Source of the DNA: Flavobacteriales bacterium UBA4011
Lineage (GTDB): Bacteria > Bacteroidota > Bacteroidia > Flavobacteriales_D > Crocinitomicaceae
Direction of reading: 5' to 3'
Assembly: GCA_002384725.1 (NCBI GenBank)
Contig: DGBF01000142.1
Span: 32,267 to 70,320, forward strand
Length of the DNA stretch: 38,054 nucleotides
Under the pieces are notes generated by a model, which ran no database searches, was not told the DNA's origin, and saw nothing but the letters and a program-made list of their open reading frames with translations. Each line of letters begins with the position of its first letter. Position 1 is the stretch's first letter. Positions 8,579-15,994 of the stretch are shown here, in pieces. The translations under genes and the position numbers were made by a program.

Positions 8579-8691
8579 ATTCGAAGCCTGTTGTATTTGG
8601 TCAACTTTGCTTCGCTCCTTGAATTCGAAGCTTTTCGGTATTTTATAATGTGCGAACGCACTTTGAATAAAAGAATGCCGAAGGCTTCGAG
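8579..8691. repeat. Imperfect long palindrome in the hemA/rsmI divergent region
   Basis: Arms 8624-8654 and 8657-8691 are imperfect reverse complements. The outer part pairs TTCGAAGC with GCTTCGAG, the middle pairs TTCGGTATT with AATGCCGAA, and the tip is the perfect hairpin GTGCG-AA-CGCAC. A second copy of the outer motif (AATTCGAAGCC) stands at 8579-8589 as a direct repeat of 8622-8631. The genes on either side diverge, so this is not an ordinary shared terminator. It could be a MITE/REP-like element or a regulatory structure. Confidence 0.6.
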
Positions 8692-8708
8692 TTAAACCTC
8701 TAAGTGCT

Positions 8709-8716
8709 TATATTTG
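8709..8716 (+). promoter_or_regulatory. -7 promoter element of rsmI (TATATTTG)
   Basis: Exact TAnnTTTG ending only 4 nt before the rsmI ATG. Transcription would then start at or next to the start codon, giving a leaderless or nearly leaderless mRNA. Confidence 0.55.
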
Positions 8717-8720
8717 CCCC

Positions 8721-9431
8721 ATGGCACATCTCGTTTTAGTACCAACCCCCATAGGGAATTTAGAGGACATCACCCTTCGTGCAATTCGTATTTTGAAAGA
8801 ATCGGATTACATTTTGGCCGAGGATACGCGAACAAGCGGCAAATTAATGAAGCACCTCGAAATCTCGAAACCCCTCATTGCTTTTCATGCGCACAACGAG
8901 CACAAGGCCTTGGAAAACACCGTTCAGAAAATTCAGGCGAGTAAAATGGTTTCTCTAATTTCAGATGCCGGGACTCCAGGAATATCTGACCCTGGATTTC
9001 TTCTTGTGCGCGCCTGTATAGGCGCCGGGATCAAAGTAGAATGCTTACCTGGACCTACGGCAATTATTCCAGCATTGGTAGGAAGCGGAATGTCTTGCGA
9101 TCGATTTATTTTCGAAGGGTTTTTGCCACATAAAAAAGGTCGACAAACCAAGTTTATGGAATTGGCCGAAGAAGAAAGAACCGTTGTACTTTTTGAATCT
9201 CCACATCGTCTGGCAAAATGCATGGCGCAGATTGAAGAATTCATGGGTGCCGATCGAAACGTTTGTGTAGTGCGTGAGATTTCAAAAATGTTTGAGACTT
9301 TTCACCGAGGAACAGCCGCTGAATTGAAAGTTTATTTTGACCAAAATCCACCTCGTGGAGAAATAGTTGTCGTTATCGAAGGAATTTCGAAAGAGGAAGC
9401 GAAACAGAAGAAATTAGAGAAAAAACGGTGA
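8721..9431 (+). CDS. rsmI: 16S rRNA (cytidine1402-2'-O)-methyltransferase
   Basis: 236 aa, cytoplasmic. It 2'-O-methylates C1402 of 16S rRNA using SAM. It shows the tetrapyrrole-methylase-like fold signatures: LVLVPTPIGNLEDITLRAI, the AEDTRTSGKLM loop, LISDAGTPGISDPGFLLVR, VECLPGPTAIIPALVGSG and GFLPHKKGRQ. The length suits Bacteroidota RsmI, which lacks the C-terminal extension of some homologues. The C-terminus is a charged Lys/Glu helix. It is transcribed divergently from hemA, with a -7 element directly before the ATG. The next gene begins 74 nt downstream and may share the transcript. Confidence 0.96.
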   Translation: MAHLVLVPTPIGNLEDITLRAIRILKESDYILAEDTRTSGKLMKHLEISKPLIAFHAHNEHKALENTVQKIQASKMVSLISDAGTPGISDPGFLLVRACIGAGIKVECLPGPTAIIPALVGSGMSCDRFIFEGFLPHKKGRQTKFMELAEEERTVVLFESPHRLAKCMAQIEEFMGADRNVCVVREISKMFETFHRGTAAELKVYFDQNPPRGEIVVVIEGISKEEAKQKKLEKKR

Positions 9432-9466
9432 TGCTTGACTCTGACCATTGACAATCCTGCTCATCG

Positions 9467-9504
9467 GTCAACAGTTTAAGTCAACAGTCAAAAGTCCAAA
9501 AGTA
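9467..9504. repeat. Short tandem GTCAACAGT/GTCAAAAGTCC repeats
   Basis: GTCAACAGT occurs at 9467-9475 and again at 9480-9488, followed by GTCAAAAGTCCAAAAGT. It fills most of the 74-bp gap between rsmI and the MDR gene. Intergenic repeats of this kind are frequent in Bacteroidota genomes and have no known function. Confidence 0.5.
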
Positions 9505-9505
9505 A

Positions 9506-10537
9506 ATGAAAACCGAAGCAATAATTTTAACGAAAAAAGGAAAATCATCTGGCACATTTGAAAGAAAAGAATGGGAGATTCCATCAATAAATTCGAAACA
9601 AGTATTAGTGGAGAGCGAAGCTTTTGGGTTGAACTATGCCGATGTTATGGCTAGTCAAGGTTTGTATCGCGAAGCCCCACCAATGCCATGTGTCGTGGGT
9701 TACGAAGTAGTTGGAAAAGTGGTGAAAGTGGGAGCGGAAGTAGACGTTTCTTTACTTGGTAAACGGGTGCTTTCTTTTTGCCGATTTGGCGGATATGCGA
9801 AACACGTTGTTTCTGAAGAATTTGCAATTGTCATTATCGACGATATTCCGGCAATCGATGCTTTGTCTTTGTGCACGCAAGGAGTTACGGCGTATTATAT
9901 GGCGCATTATTTATCGCCTGTTCGCAAAGGAGAACGAGTATTAGTTCACGCAGCAGCTGGTGGCGTCGGCACTTTGTTGATTCAAATGTGTAAGAATAAA
10001 GGCGCTGAAGTTTTTGCTAAAATAGGTTCAGCTAAGAAGGAAGATATAGTGAAAAGCCTTGGAGCAGATTATGTAATTGACTACAATAAAAGTGATTATG
10101 AACAGCAGATCGCAGGCATTCTTGGTCAAAATCGATTGGATGTTTCTTTCAATCCAATTGCTGGTGACACCTTCAAAAAAGACTTCAATTTATTGGGCTC
10201 GGCGGGCAGGTTATTTCTTTTTGGCGGGGCACAAATGAGCAGTGGGAAATGGGGTGTTTTCTCCATGCTGAATTTCATTCTAAAAATGGGTCGCCCCTTG
10301 CCAATTGGCTACATGATGCGATCAAAAAGTGTTTTAGGCGTTAATATGTTGAAGATAGCGGACAACAAGCCTCAAGTTTTGGCCAATTGTTTAAAGGAAG
10401 TTTTTGATTTATACAGAGCTGGAAAGATTAAACCGCAATCAGGAGGCGTTTATTCTGTTGCTAAATTTGACGACGCATTTTCGACCTTGGCTTCCGGAAA
10501 GAGTACGGGTAAAATTGGCGTGAAATGGGAAGACTAG
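9506..10537 (+). CDS. Zinc-independent MDR oxidoreductase (NADPH:quinone reductase / VAT1-like)
   Basis: 343 aa, medium-chain dehydrogenase/reductase. The N-terminal GroES-like domain has SEAFGLNYADVMASQGLY and PCVVGYEVVGKVVKVG. The cofactor domain has VLVHAAAGGVGTLLIQMCK, the nucleotide-binding AxxGGVG loop. Further on, GADYVIDYNKSDYE, DVSFNPIAGDTF and a C-terminal block ending GKSTGKIGVKW match quinone oxidoreductases of the VAT1 subgroup. The catalytic-zinc cysteine/histidine set of alcohol dehydrogenases is absent, which fits a zinc-free quinone/enone reductase. The physiological substrate is not predictable. It stands alone after rsmI and before a decayed gene. Confidence 0.85.
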   Translation: MKTEAIILTKKGKSSGTFERKEWEIPSINSKQVLVESEAFGLNYADVMASQGLYREAPPMPCVVGYEVVGKVVKVGAEVDVSLLGKRVLSFCRFGGYAKHVVSEEFAIVIIDDIPAIDALSLCTQGVTAYYMAHYLSPVRKGERVLVHAAAGGVGTLLIQMCKNKGAEVFAKIGSAKKEDIVKSLGADYVIDYNKSDYEQQIAGILGQNRLDVSFNPIAGDTFKKDFNLLGSAGRLFLFGGAQMSSGKWGVFSMLNFILKMGRPLPIGYMMRSKSVLGVNMLKIADNKPQVLANCLKEVFDLYRAGKIKPQSGGVYSVAKFDDAFSTLASGKSTGKIGVKWED

Positions 10538-10617
10538 CTCTGTAACAGAATTACTTTCATTGAGTTATTCTTTTGAAGAGACCCATTTATTCTCTATTCA
10601 TACTAATCTAAAACACA

Positions 10618-11268
10618 CATCATAAAATCACACGGCCACTTATTATTGCCACCGTCTTTTTGAGCATGACTTACTTTGTATAAACAGTTGCACCTATGCG
10701 TGGAGCTCTAGATGACATTTTATTCTATGGTTTCAACAATGTTTTCACAGTTAACGATGAAACGGGAAAAAATCGGATTTTCAATGTGACTGTGAATCGC
10801 GGTTAGGTAAAAATACTTCAGGTAAACGATGGAAGCACATCACATGGAAGGTATATAATTTTCCCGGATGGTTCGATAAAAATCAAGAGCTAATCATTAC
10901 AGATAATGAGGGAGTTGAGATGACTAAAAAGGCCTTTAAACTAAGTCGTATTCCAGATACTGACGCACAGTTTGCGACTCCAGATGGTAAATTTTCCATA
11001 TCCGAAAGAAAACTGGGGCCGCATAATGAGGCCTTCGCTTACTTTGAGAAAACTCATGAGGTGCAAGGGGGGACAACTAGAAATTGAAGGAATTATGGTT
11101 GCGGAAGGAAGAGAAAACTCATTGGATGATGAAGCTATGAATAGTATTTCGGATTTGGCAACAGGGACAGATTTTATCGTTGTGCTATGTTGGCGAAAGA
11201 CTCTTCGATCGTATGACTATTGCCATTGTTGGAAATTAGTGGTACGATCAGGACTAGTCAAAACTTAA
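10618..11268 (+). pseudogene. Decayed secreted-protein gene with GldM C-terminal-like sequence
   Basis: Coding-like sequence runs through several disabling changes. An N-terminal hydrophobic stretch (ITRPLIIATVFLS) with no usable ATG runs in frame to TAA at 10681. The same frame resumes (VAPMRGALDDILFYGFNN) to TAG at 10804, resumes again (DGSTSHGRYIIFPDGSIKIK), then shifts by -1 near 10885 into DNEGVEMTKKAFKLSRIPDT. It shifts +1 in the G6 run 11067-11072 into GGQLEIEGIMVAEGREN, stopping at 11268. The order ILFYGFNN / GRYIIFPDG / F.lsRIPDt / a late block with MNSISDLATGTDF resembles the C-terminal domains of GldM-like proteins (V.riPDP motif and a ...l..l..G..i strand). The pseudogene call is firm; the GldM likeness is from memory of the pattern. 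No terminator or mobile-element end was seen. Confidence 0.65.
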
Positions 11269-11301
11269 ATTTTGAATTGCACTTTAATTATTAAATAAGT
11301 T

Positions 11302-11309
11302 TAATATTG
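11302..11309 (+). promoter_or_regulatory. Possible -7 element of hemW (TAATATTG)
   Basis: One mismatch to TAnnTTTG, ending 4 nt before the GTG start at 11314. This is the same close spacing as at rsmI. Confidence 0.35.
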
Positions 11310-11313
11310 CATT

Positions 11314-12441
11314 GTGTCGGGCATTTACATTCATATTCCATTTTGCAAACAGCGATGTACCTATTGTGATTTTCATTTTAGTACCTCGTATGAGAAATAT
11401 TACGAAGAAATGGTCTCGGCCATTTGTATTGAAATAGAACAAAGGAAACAAGAGGTGGTAGACGAGGTAGTCAACACTATTTATTTTGGTGGTGGAACAC
11501 CGAGTCTATTGAAACAGGAAGATTTAAACTTGATTTTTGATACGCTTCGAAAGAATTATAAAATCAATCCCGAAGCGGAGATTACTTTAGAAGCAAACCC
11601 AGATGATATTTCAATTGAAATTTTAAAAATTTGGGAAGCAGAAGGGATCAATAGGTTGAGCATTGGCCTGCAATCTTTTCGTCCGCAAGATTTAAAATGG
11701 ATGAATAGGGCTCACAATGCGACAGAATCAAAGCGCTGTATAGAAATGGTAAAAGAGGTTGGTGTCCATTCGCTTTCGGTTGATTTGATTTATGGATTGC
11801 CCGATCTGCCTATAAAAGACTGGGACGAGCAAATAAAGAACGTAATTAATTACGGAGTTGAACATATAAGTGCCTATTGTCTTACAGTTGAAGAAAAAAC
11901 CGCTTTGGCCAAACAAGTCCAGGAGGGTTCAATTATTCCTTCAGATGAAGATGAACAATCGGCTCAATATCTCTATTTAGTAGATAAACTAAAGAGTGCA
12001 GGCTACGAACAATATGAAATTTCGAATTTTTGTTTACCTGGAAAAGAGTCCAAACACAATTCATCCTATTGGAAAGGAATTACGTACCAAGGTTTTGGGC
12101 CCTCCGCCCACAGTTTTGATGGGAAAAAACGAAGATTTAATGTTCGTAATAACGCATTATACATGAAGAATGTGAATTCTGGAATAAATTATTACGACGA
12201 TGAAACCTTAACACCCGTTAACCGCTTCAATGAAATAATCTTAACAACTTTACGTACCAAATGGGGCGTTAGTGTGCGATCACTTATTTCTGTGCAAACG
12301 CCATCAACAGGGTTCTACAGCAAGGTCGATGAGTTTTCAAAGAAAAACTGGTTAAAAGTCGAAAATGAAACCATCTTTTTAATTGGGGAAGGTTGGTTGA
12401 TGGCAGATTATATTTCGGCGGAATTGTTTGCGGTAGATTAG
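11314..12441 (+). CDS. hemW: Radical SAM heme chaperone HemW
   Basis: 375 aa starting with GTG. The start is fixed by the family pattern: the protein must begin a few residues before the YIHIPFC motif. The cluster motif CKQRCTYC (C11, C15, C18) ligates the radical-SAM [4Fe-4S] cluster. Also visible are YFGGGTPSLL (SAM contact), ITLEANPDD, INRLSIGLQSF and the HemW-specific C-terminal domain with HNSSYWKGITYQGFGPSAHSF. These proteins were long annotated as oxygen-independent coproporphyrinogen oxidase. HemN has an additional N-terminal stretch and a fourth nearby cysteine (CxxxCxxCxC) that is missing here (CTYCDF), supporting HemW. HemW is thought to deliver heme to respiratory enzymes. It is preceded by a decayed gene and is not in the hemACD operon. 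Confidence 0.92.
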   Translation: MSGIYIHIPFCKQRCTYCDFHFSTSYEKYYEEMVSAICIEIEQRKQEVVDEVVNTIYFGGGTPSLLKQEDLNLIFDTLRKNYKINPEAEITLEANPDDISIEILKIWEAEGINRLSIGLQSFRPQDLKWMNRAHNATESKRCIEMVKEVGVHSLSVDLIYGLPDLPIKDWDEQIKNVINYGVEHISAYCLTVEEKTALAKQVQEGSIIPSDEDEQSAQYLYLVDKLKSAGYEQYEISNFCLPGKESKHNSSYWKGITYQGFGPSAHSFDGKKRRFNVRNNALYMKNVNSGINYYDDETLTPVNRFNEIILTTLRTKWGVSVRSLISVQTPSTGFYSKVDEFSKKNWLKVENETIFLIGEGWLMADYISAELFAVD

Positions 12442-12606
12442 ATTCAATGTTGTTTTCGAAAGCTTTGAAGATCTTACAAAATCTACGTCATCTGCGTTAC
12501 GTTATCAAGGCGCATTCACTATTCTTAACAATCCACAATTTGTGGCGCATCGAAGTCTAATCGATAAAATCTCTTACCTTGTAATTCCAATTAAATTTTA
12601 CCTTTT
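12442..12606. other. Intergenic region hemW to S9 peptidase
   Basis: 165 bp. It contains the phrase ATCTACGTCATCTGCGTTACG at 12481-12501, which resembles the ATCTGCGT-type interspersed repeat seen at 24054-24185. No ORF. A promoter for the peptidase gene must lie here, but only degenerate -7 candidates such as TTACCTTG (12574-12581) were seen. Confidence 0.35.
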
Positions 12607-15432
12607 ATGAAATTGTCCTTAACCTTAATTTTTTTCTCCCTTTTCTTTCAATCTTTTGCTCAAAAGAAACAACTAGATCATACTGTTTACGACGATTGGA
12701 AAAGTTTGAGTTCTTCAACTCTTTCGAAAGATGGGAATTTTGTGAGTTACGAAATCAATCCACATCGCGGGGATGGTTACTTGTATTTGTACAAATACGA
12801 AGCAGCTGTTTTGGATTCTTTCTTTCGAGGTGATGGAGGGCGCTTTTCAGAGAACAATGACTTTTTCTATTTTAAAAAGAAAGCCGAATTCGATACGCTA
12901 CGCAAATTAGAATTGGACAAGGTCGACAAAAAGAAATGGCCGAAAGATTCACTATTTGTTGTACGACTTGCGGATATGGATGTAAAGTCTTTTCCAATTC
13001 TGAAAGAAAGCAAAGCACAACCGAACGGGAATTGGCTGGCCTATTCTATAGATAGCACCTATACGGAAGCTAAAAAAGAGGAAAAGAAAGACCGTTTTTT
13101 CAAACGCTTTTTCAGCAAGCTTGAGAAGAAGAAAGAAAAAAAGGAGCCTAAAATTTCGTCCGATGGACAAGTATTGTTTCTATTTCAACCATCCACTGAA
13201 CAACGTCAACAATTTAATGATGTCACAAGTTTTCAGTTTTCAGACAATGGAGATTATCTTCTTTATGTGGAACACAAAAAAATCGACAAAGAGAACAAAT
13301 ATAGTCTGTGCGGGTATACCATGAGCAATGGAAATCGTTTCGTAATCGATACGGCCAAAACGAGTTTGAGCAATATTTCTGTAAGTAAAAACGATAAGTT
13401 TTTGGCGTATTTGGCTTCAACGGATACGGCAAAAGTGAAGAACAGCACCTTTAAATTGTTTGATTTAAAAGGTCAGAAAAAATTCATTTCCCTAGATAGC
13501 ACGAGTTCGTTTATTGCCGATGGTAAAACGGTAAGCGAAAATCAATCCTTTGTTTTTACAGAAAATGAGAAGTACATGTTTTTGGGGATAGCCGATGCTG
13601 TCAAAGAGGAACCAAAAGACACTTTGCTTGGATCCGAAAAAGCAAAATTGGATGTTTGGCACTATGCCGATAAAAGGAATCAGCCCATGCAATTGGTAGA
13701 ACTTGGCCGTGATAGAAAAGCAAGTGAATTACACGTTCTTCACCTAGACAATTTTGAACTTATCCGCATTGAAGATGAGAATGTGAAAGCAAGAGCAAGT
13801 AAAAACATTTCGGGCGAATATATTTTTGCAACTGATGACACACCCTATGAACTCGAATACAATTGGAATTTTCCTTTTGCCTCTAATCATTATCGAATTT
13901 CTTTGGTTGATGGTAGCCGAAAACTATTGAAAGAAAGCGTGGTTATGAGTGGCGAAATTTCTCCATCGGGAAAGTATTATACCTATTTCAATGATAAACA
14001 AGAGCAGCATTATGTAGTCGATATAGATGCGAATACTGGAACTTGTCTTACGTGCGGAGTGAAAGATGTGAATTGGCAAGCGGATGGCAATGGGGCGCCA
14101 CATGTAGATTATCCTTTGGGAATAATTGGTTGGGACAGAGACGAAGAAAAGATGTTCGTTCAATCGGAATTTGATGTTTGGCAATTTGATTTAAAGACTA
14201 AAGCGCTGTCATCTATTACAAATAAAGAAGGTAAGGAGAACAAGATTGAATTCAGAACCCGAAAATGGGATTTTGACAGTGTATACATCAATCCAGAAAC
14301 AATCTATTTGCAGGGAACAGATATGATTTCCAAAGATGAAATGATTTATGAATGGATAGAGCACGATGATCACAATAACATAGTGAAATTGTATCAAACT
14401 CCGCATGCAATTAATCAGGTGCAAAAAAGCGAAGAAGGCAAACAAATACTCATTCGTAAATCGAACGTAACGGATTATGCTGACGCTTTTATAGTGGACG
14501 AAAATTTCGAAAACGAACGCAGAATTAGCAACACCAATCCGCAACAATCGGAGTACAACTGGGCGACTGTAGAGTTGATGGATTATAAAAGCTACGATGG
14601 ACAGAATTTGCGTGCTTTATTGTACAAATCAGAAAATTTTGATTCCACGAAAGAATATCCAATGTTGGTTTATTTCTATGAATTATATACGGATAGAATG
14701 CATAGTCATTACGTACCAAAACCAACAGCATCTATCATTTTTCCTACGGAATACGCATCAGCTGGGTATGTTGTTTTGATTCCGGACATTCGATACAAAC
14801 CAGGGCACCCAGCACTATCAGCTTATGATTGTATTATGGCTTCTACGGATGCTGCCTTGAAAAAATACCCAAATATTGATGAGAAAAGAATGGGTCTGCA
14901 AGGTCAAAGTTGGGGGGGATATCAAACCGCACAATTGGTGACCATGACGACCAGATACAGAGCAGCAATGGCAGGAGCACCTGTTTCAAATATGTTTAGT
15001 GCCTACGGAGGAATACGCTGGGGTAGTGGAATGAATCGACAGTTTCAATACGAAAGAACACAAAGTAGAATTGGCAAAACGATTTGGGAAGCACCAGCTT
15101 TGTACGTCGAAAATTCGCCTTTATTTGGACTTCCGAATGTTCAAACTCCTCTTTTAATTATGCACAACGATGGCGATGGCGCCGTTCCGTGGTACCAAGG
15201 AATTGAGTTGTTTATGGGCATGAAACGTTTGGGAAAACCCGTTTGGATGTTGAATTACAACGACGACGACCACAATTTGATGAAGGATGCGAACCGTATC
15301 GATTTGAGCATCCGTATGCGACAGTTCTTCGATTATTATCTGTTGGATGCCAAAGCGCCGAAATGGTTAATCGAAGGTGTTCCAGCGATTGATAAAGGGA
15401 AAGATTACGGGTTGGATTTGATGGAGGAGTAA
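12607..15432 (+). CDS. Secreted S9 family (prolyl oligopeptidase-type) serine peptidase
   Basis: 941 aa. Signal peptide at residues 1-18 (LFFQSFAQ). Residues 20-670 form a long beta-propeller-like region with repeated sDGk/D.kty strands and a highly charged insert (about residues 155-185, KKEEKKDRFFKRFF). The C-terminal alpha/beta-hydrolase domain begins near 680. Catalytic residues are visible: Ser768 in LQGQSWGGYQ, Asp857 in HNDGDGAVPW and His889 in NDDDHNLM. The family cleaves short peptides after proline or small residues. The signal peptide without a T9SS domain suggests a periplasmic peptide-trimming role. It is larger than typical S9 enzymes (650-750 aa), as is usual for the long Bacteroidota subgroup. 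Confidence 0.9.
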   Translation: MKLSLTLIFFSLFFQSFAQKKQLDHTVYDDWKSLSSSTLSKDGNFVSYEINPHRGDGYLYLYKYEAAVLDSFFRGDGGRFSENNDFFYFKKKAEFDTLRKLELDKVDKKKWPKDSLFVVRLADMDVKSFPILKESKAQPNGNWLAYSIDSTYTEAKKEEKKDRFFKRFFSKLEKKKEKKEPKISSDGQVLFLFQPSTEQRQQFNDVTSFQFSDNGDYLLYVEHKKIDKENKYSLCGYTMSNGNRFVIDTAKTSLSNISVSKNDKFLAYLASTDTAKVKNSTFKLFDLKGQKKFISLDSTSSFIADGKTVSENQSFVFTENEKYMFLGIADAVKEEPKDTLLGSEKAKLDVWHYADKRNQPMQLVELGRDRKASELHVLHLDNFELIRIEDENVKARASKNISGEYIFATDDTPYELEYNWNFPFASNHYRISLVDGSRKLLKESVVMSGEISPSGKYYTYFNDKQEQHYVVDIDANTGTCLTCGVKDVNWQADGNGAPHVDYPLGIIGWDRDEEKMFVQSEFDVWQFDLKTKALSSITNKEGKENKIEFRTRKWDFDSVYINPETIYLQGTDMISKDEMIYEWIEHDDHNNIVKLYQTPHAINQVQKSEEGKQILIRKSNVTDYADAFIVDENFENERRISNTNPQQSEYNWATVELMDYKSYDGQNLRALLYKSENFDSTKEYPMLVYFYELYTDRMHSHYVPKPTASIIFPTEYASAGYVVLIPDIRYKPGHPALSAYDCIMASTDAALKKYPNIDEKRMGLQGQSWGGYQTAQLVTMTTRYRAAMAGAPVSNMFSAYGGIRWGSGMNRQFQYERTQSRIGKTIWEAPALYVENSPLFGLPNVQTPLLIMHNDGDGAVPWYQGIELFMGMKRLGKPVWMLNYNDDDHNLMKDANRIDLSIRMRQFFDYYLLDAKAPKWLIEGVPAIDKGKDYGLDLMEE

Positions 15433-15442
15433 CAAGCACACT

Positions 15443-15480
15443 TTTTTCACGCAAAGGCCGCTAAGTTAAGGCGCAAAGAA
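15443..15480. repeat. CGCAAAGGC-type interspersed repeat
   Basis: TTTTTTCACGCAAAGGCCGC is followed by TAAGTTAAGGCGCAAAGAAT: CGCAAAG and GCGCAAAG are repeated a few bases apart, immediately after the peptidase stop. I recognise this as a family of short intergenic repeats common in Bacteroidota. Function unknown. Confidence 0.45.
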
Positions 15481-15604
15481 TCTCAAAGAACAATGTAAAC
15501 TCTGTGCATTTAGTCTATAGATTAGTAAGGGCTGTTTTGTGCGAACTAAAAACTGAAAAAATTGGTTTCATGGAGGGTGAGAAAAGGTGTTTTTTTCTTT
15601 TAAA

Positions 15605-15623
15605 TTTCATCCGACTGATGAAA
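15605..15623. terminator. Hairpin between convergent S9 peptidase and xseB genes
   Basis: Perfect 7-bp stem TTTCATC/GATGAAA with a 5-nt loop, inside the 263-bp convergent gap 15433-15695. It lies between a T-rich tract and an A-rich tract, so it could terminate transcription from either side. Confidence 0.4.
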
Positions 15624-15695
15624 AATTCATCTAATGATTATTTAACCCAAACATGTAAAAAATAAATCGATGATGCAGCGTTAGAAGTAATCAAT

Positions 15696-15893
15696 TTACT
15701 CCAAACCTTTCAAAATTTTACTCACATCTTCTTCCGTCGAACTCAATTTCGTTTTACAAACTTTGATCAACTCCGAAGCGCGTTTCACTTTAACCGAAAG
15801 TTCGTCGACACCAATTTCCCCTTCCTCCATATCGCGGACGATTTGTTGTAATTCTTCAAATGCTTTATCGTATGATAATTCTTCTTTACTCAT
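15696..15893 (-). CDS. xseB: Exodeoxyribonuclease VII small subunit
   Basis: 65 aa, cytoplasmic. XseB is a short helical protein that coats the C-terminal coiled coil of XseA in the ExoVII complex, which degrades single-stranded DNA from both ends. Signatures: LSYDKAFEELQQIVRDMEEG, then VDELSVKVKRASELIKVC and a final short helix, the typical YEEA...LE.IV..LE.G.l.Le.s...y..g..L...C pattern. It lies downstream of xseA on the same strand, separated by a 101-bp gap with a C/A-rich repeat-like sequence, an unusually large gap for these partner genes. Confidence 0.93.
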   Translation of the reverse strand: MSKEELSYDKAFEELQQIVRDMEEGEIGVDELSVKVKRASELIKVCKTKLSSTEEDVSKILKGLE

Positions 15894-15994
15894 GTTTAAC
15901 TATATTAAGAATTAAGAATTTAACGAATTCATAACTCATCACTCTACCACTCCTCACTTTCCACTCAAAAACCTCTTCACTCAAAACCTCATCC

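Noticed and set aside
11314..12441. Calling the radical-SAM protein HemN (oxygen-independent coproporphyrinogen oxidase)
   Set aside because: The cluster motif lacks the fourth cysteine (CTYCDF), and the protein is short, as in HemW.
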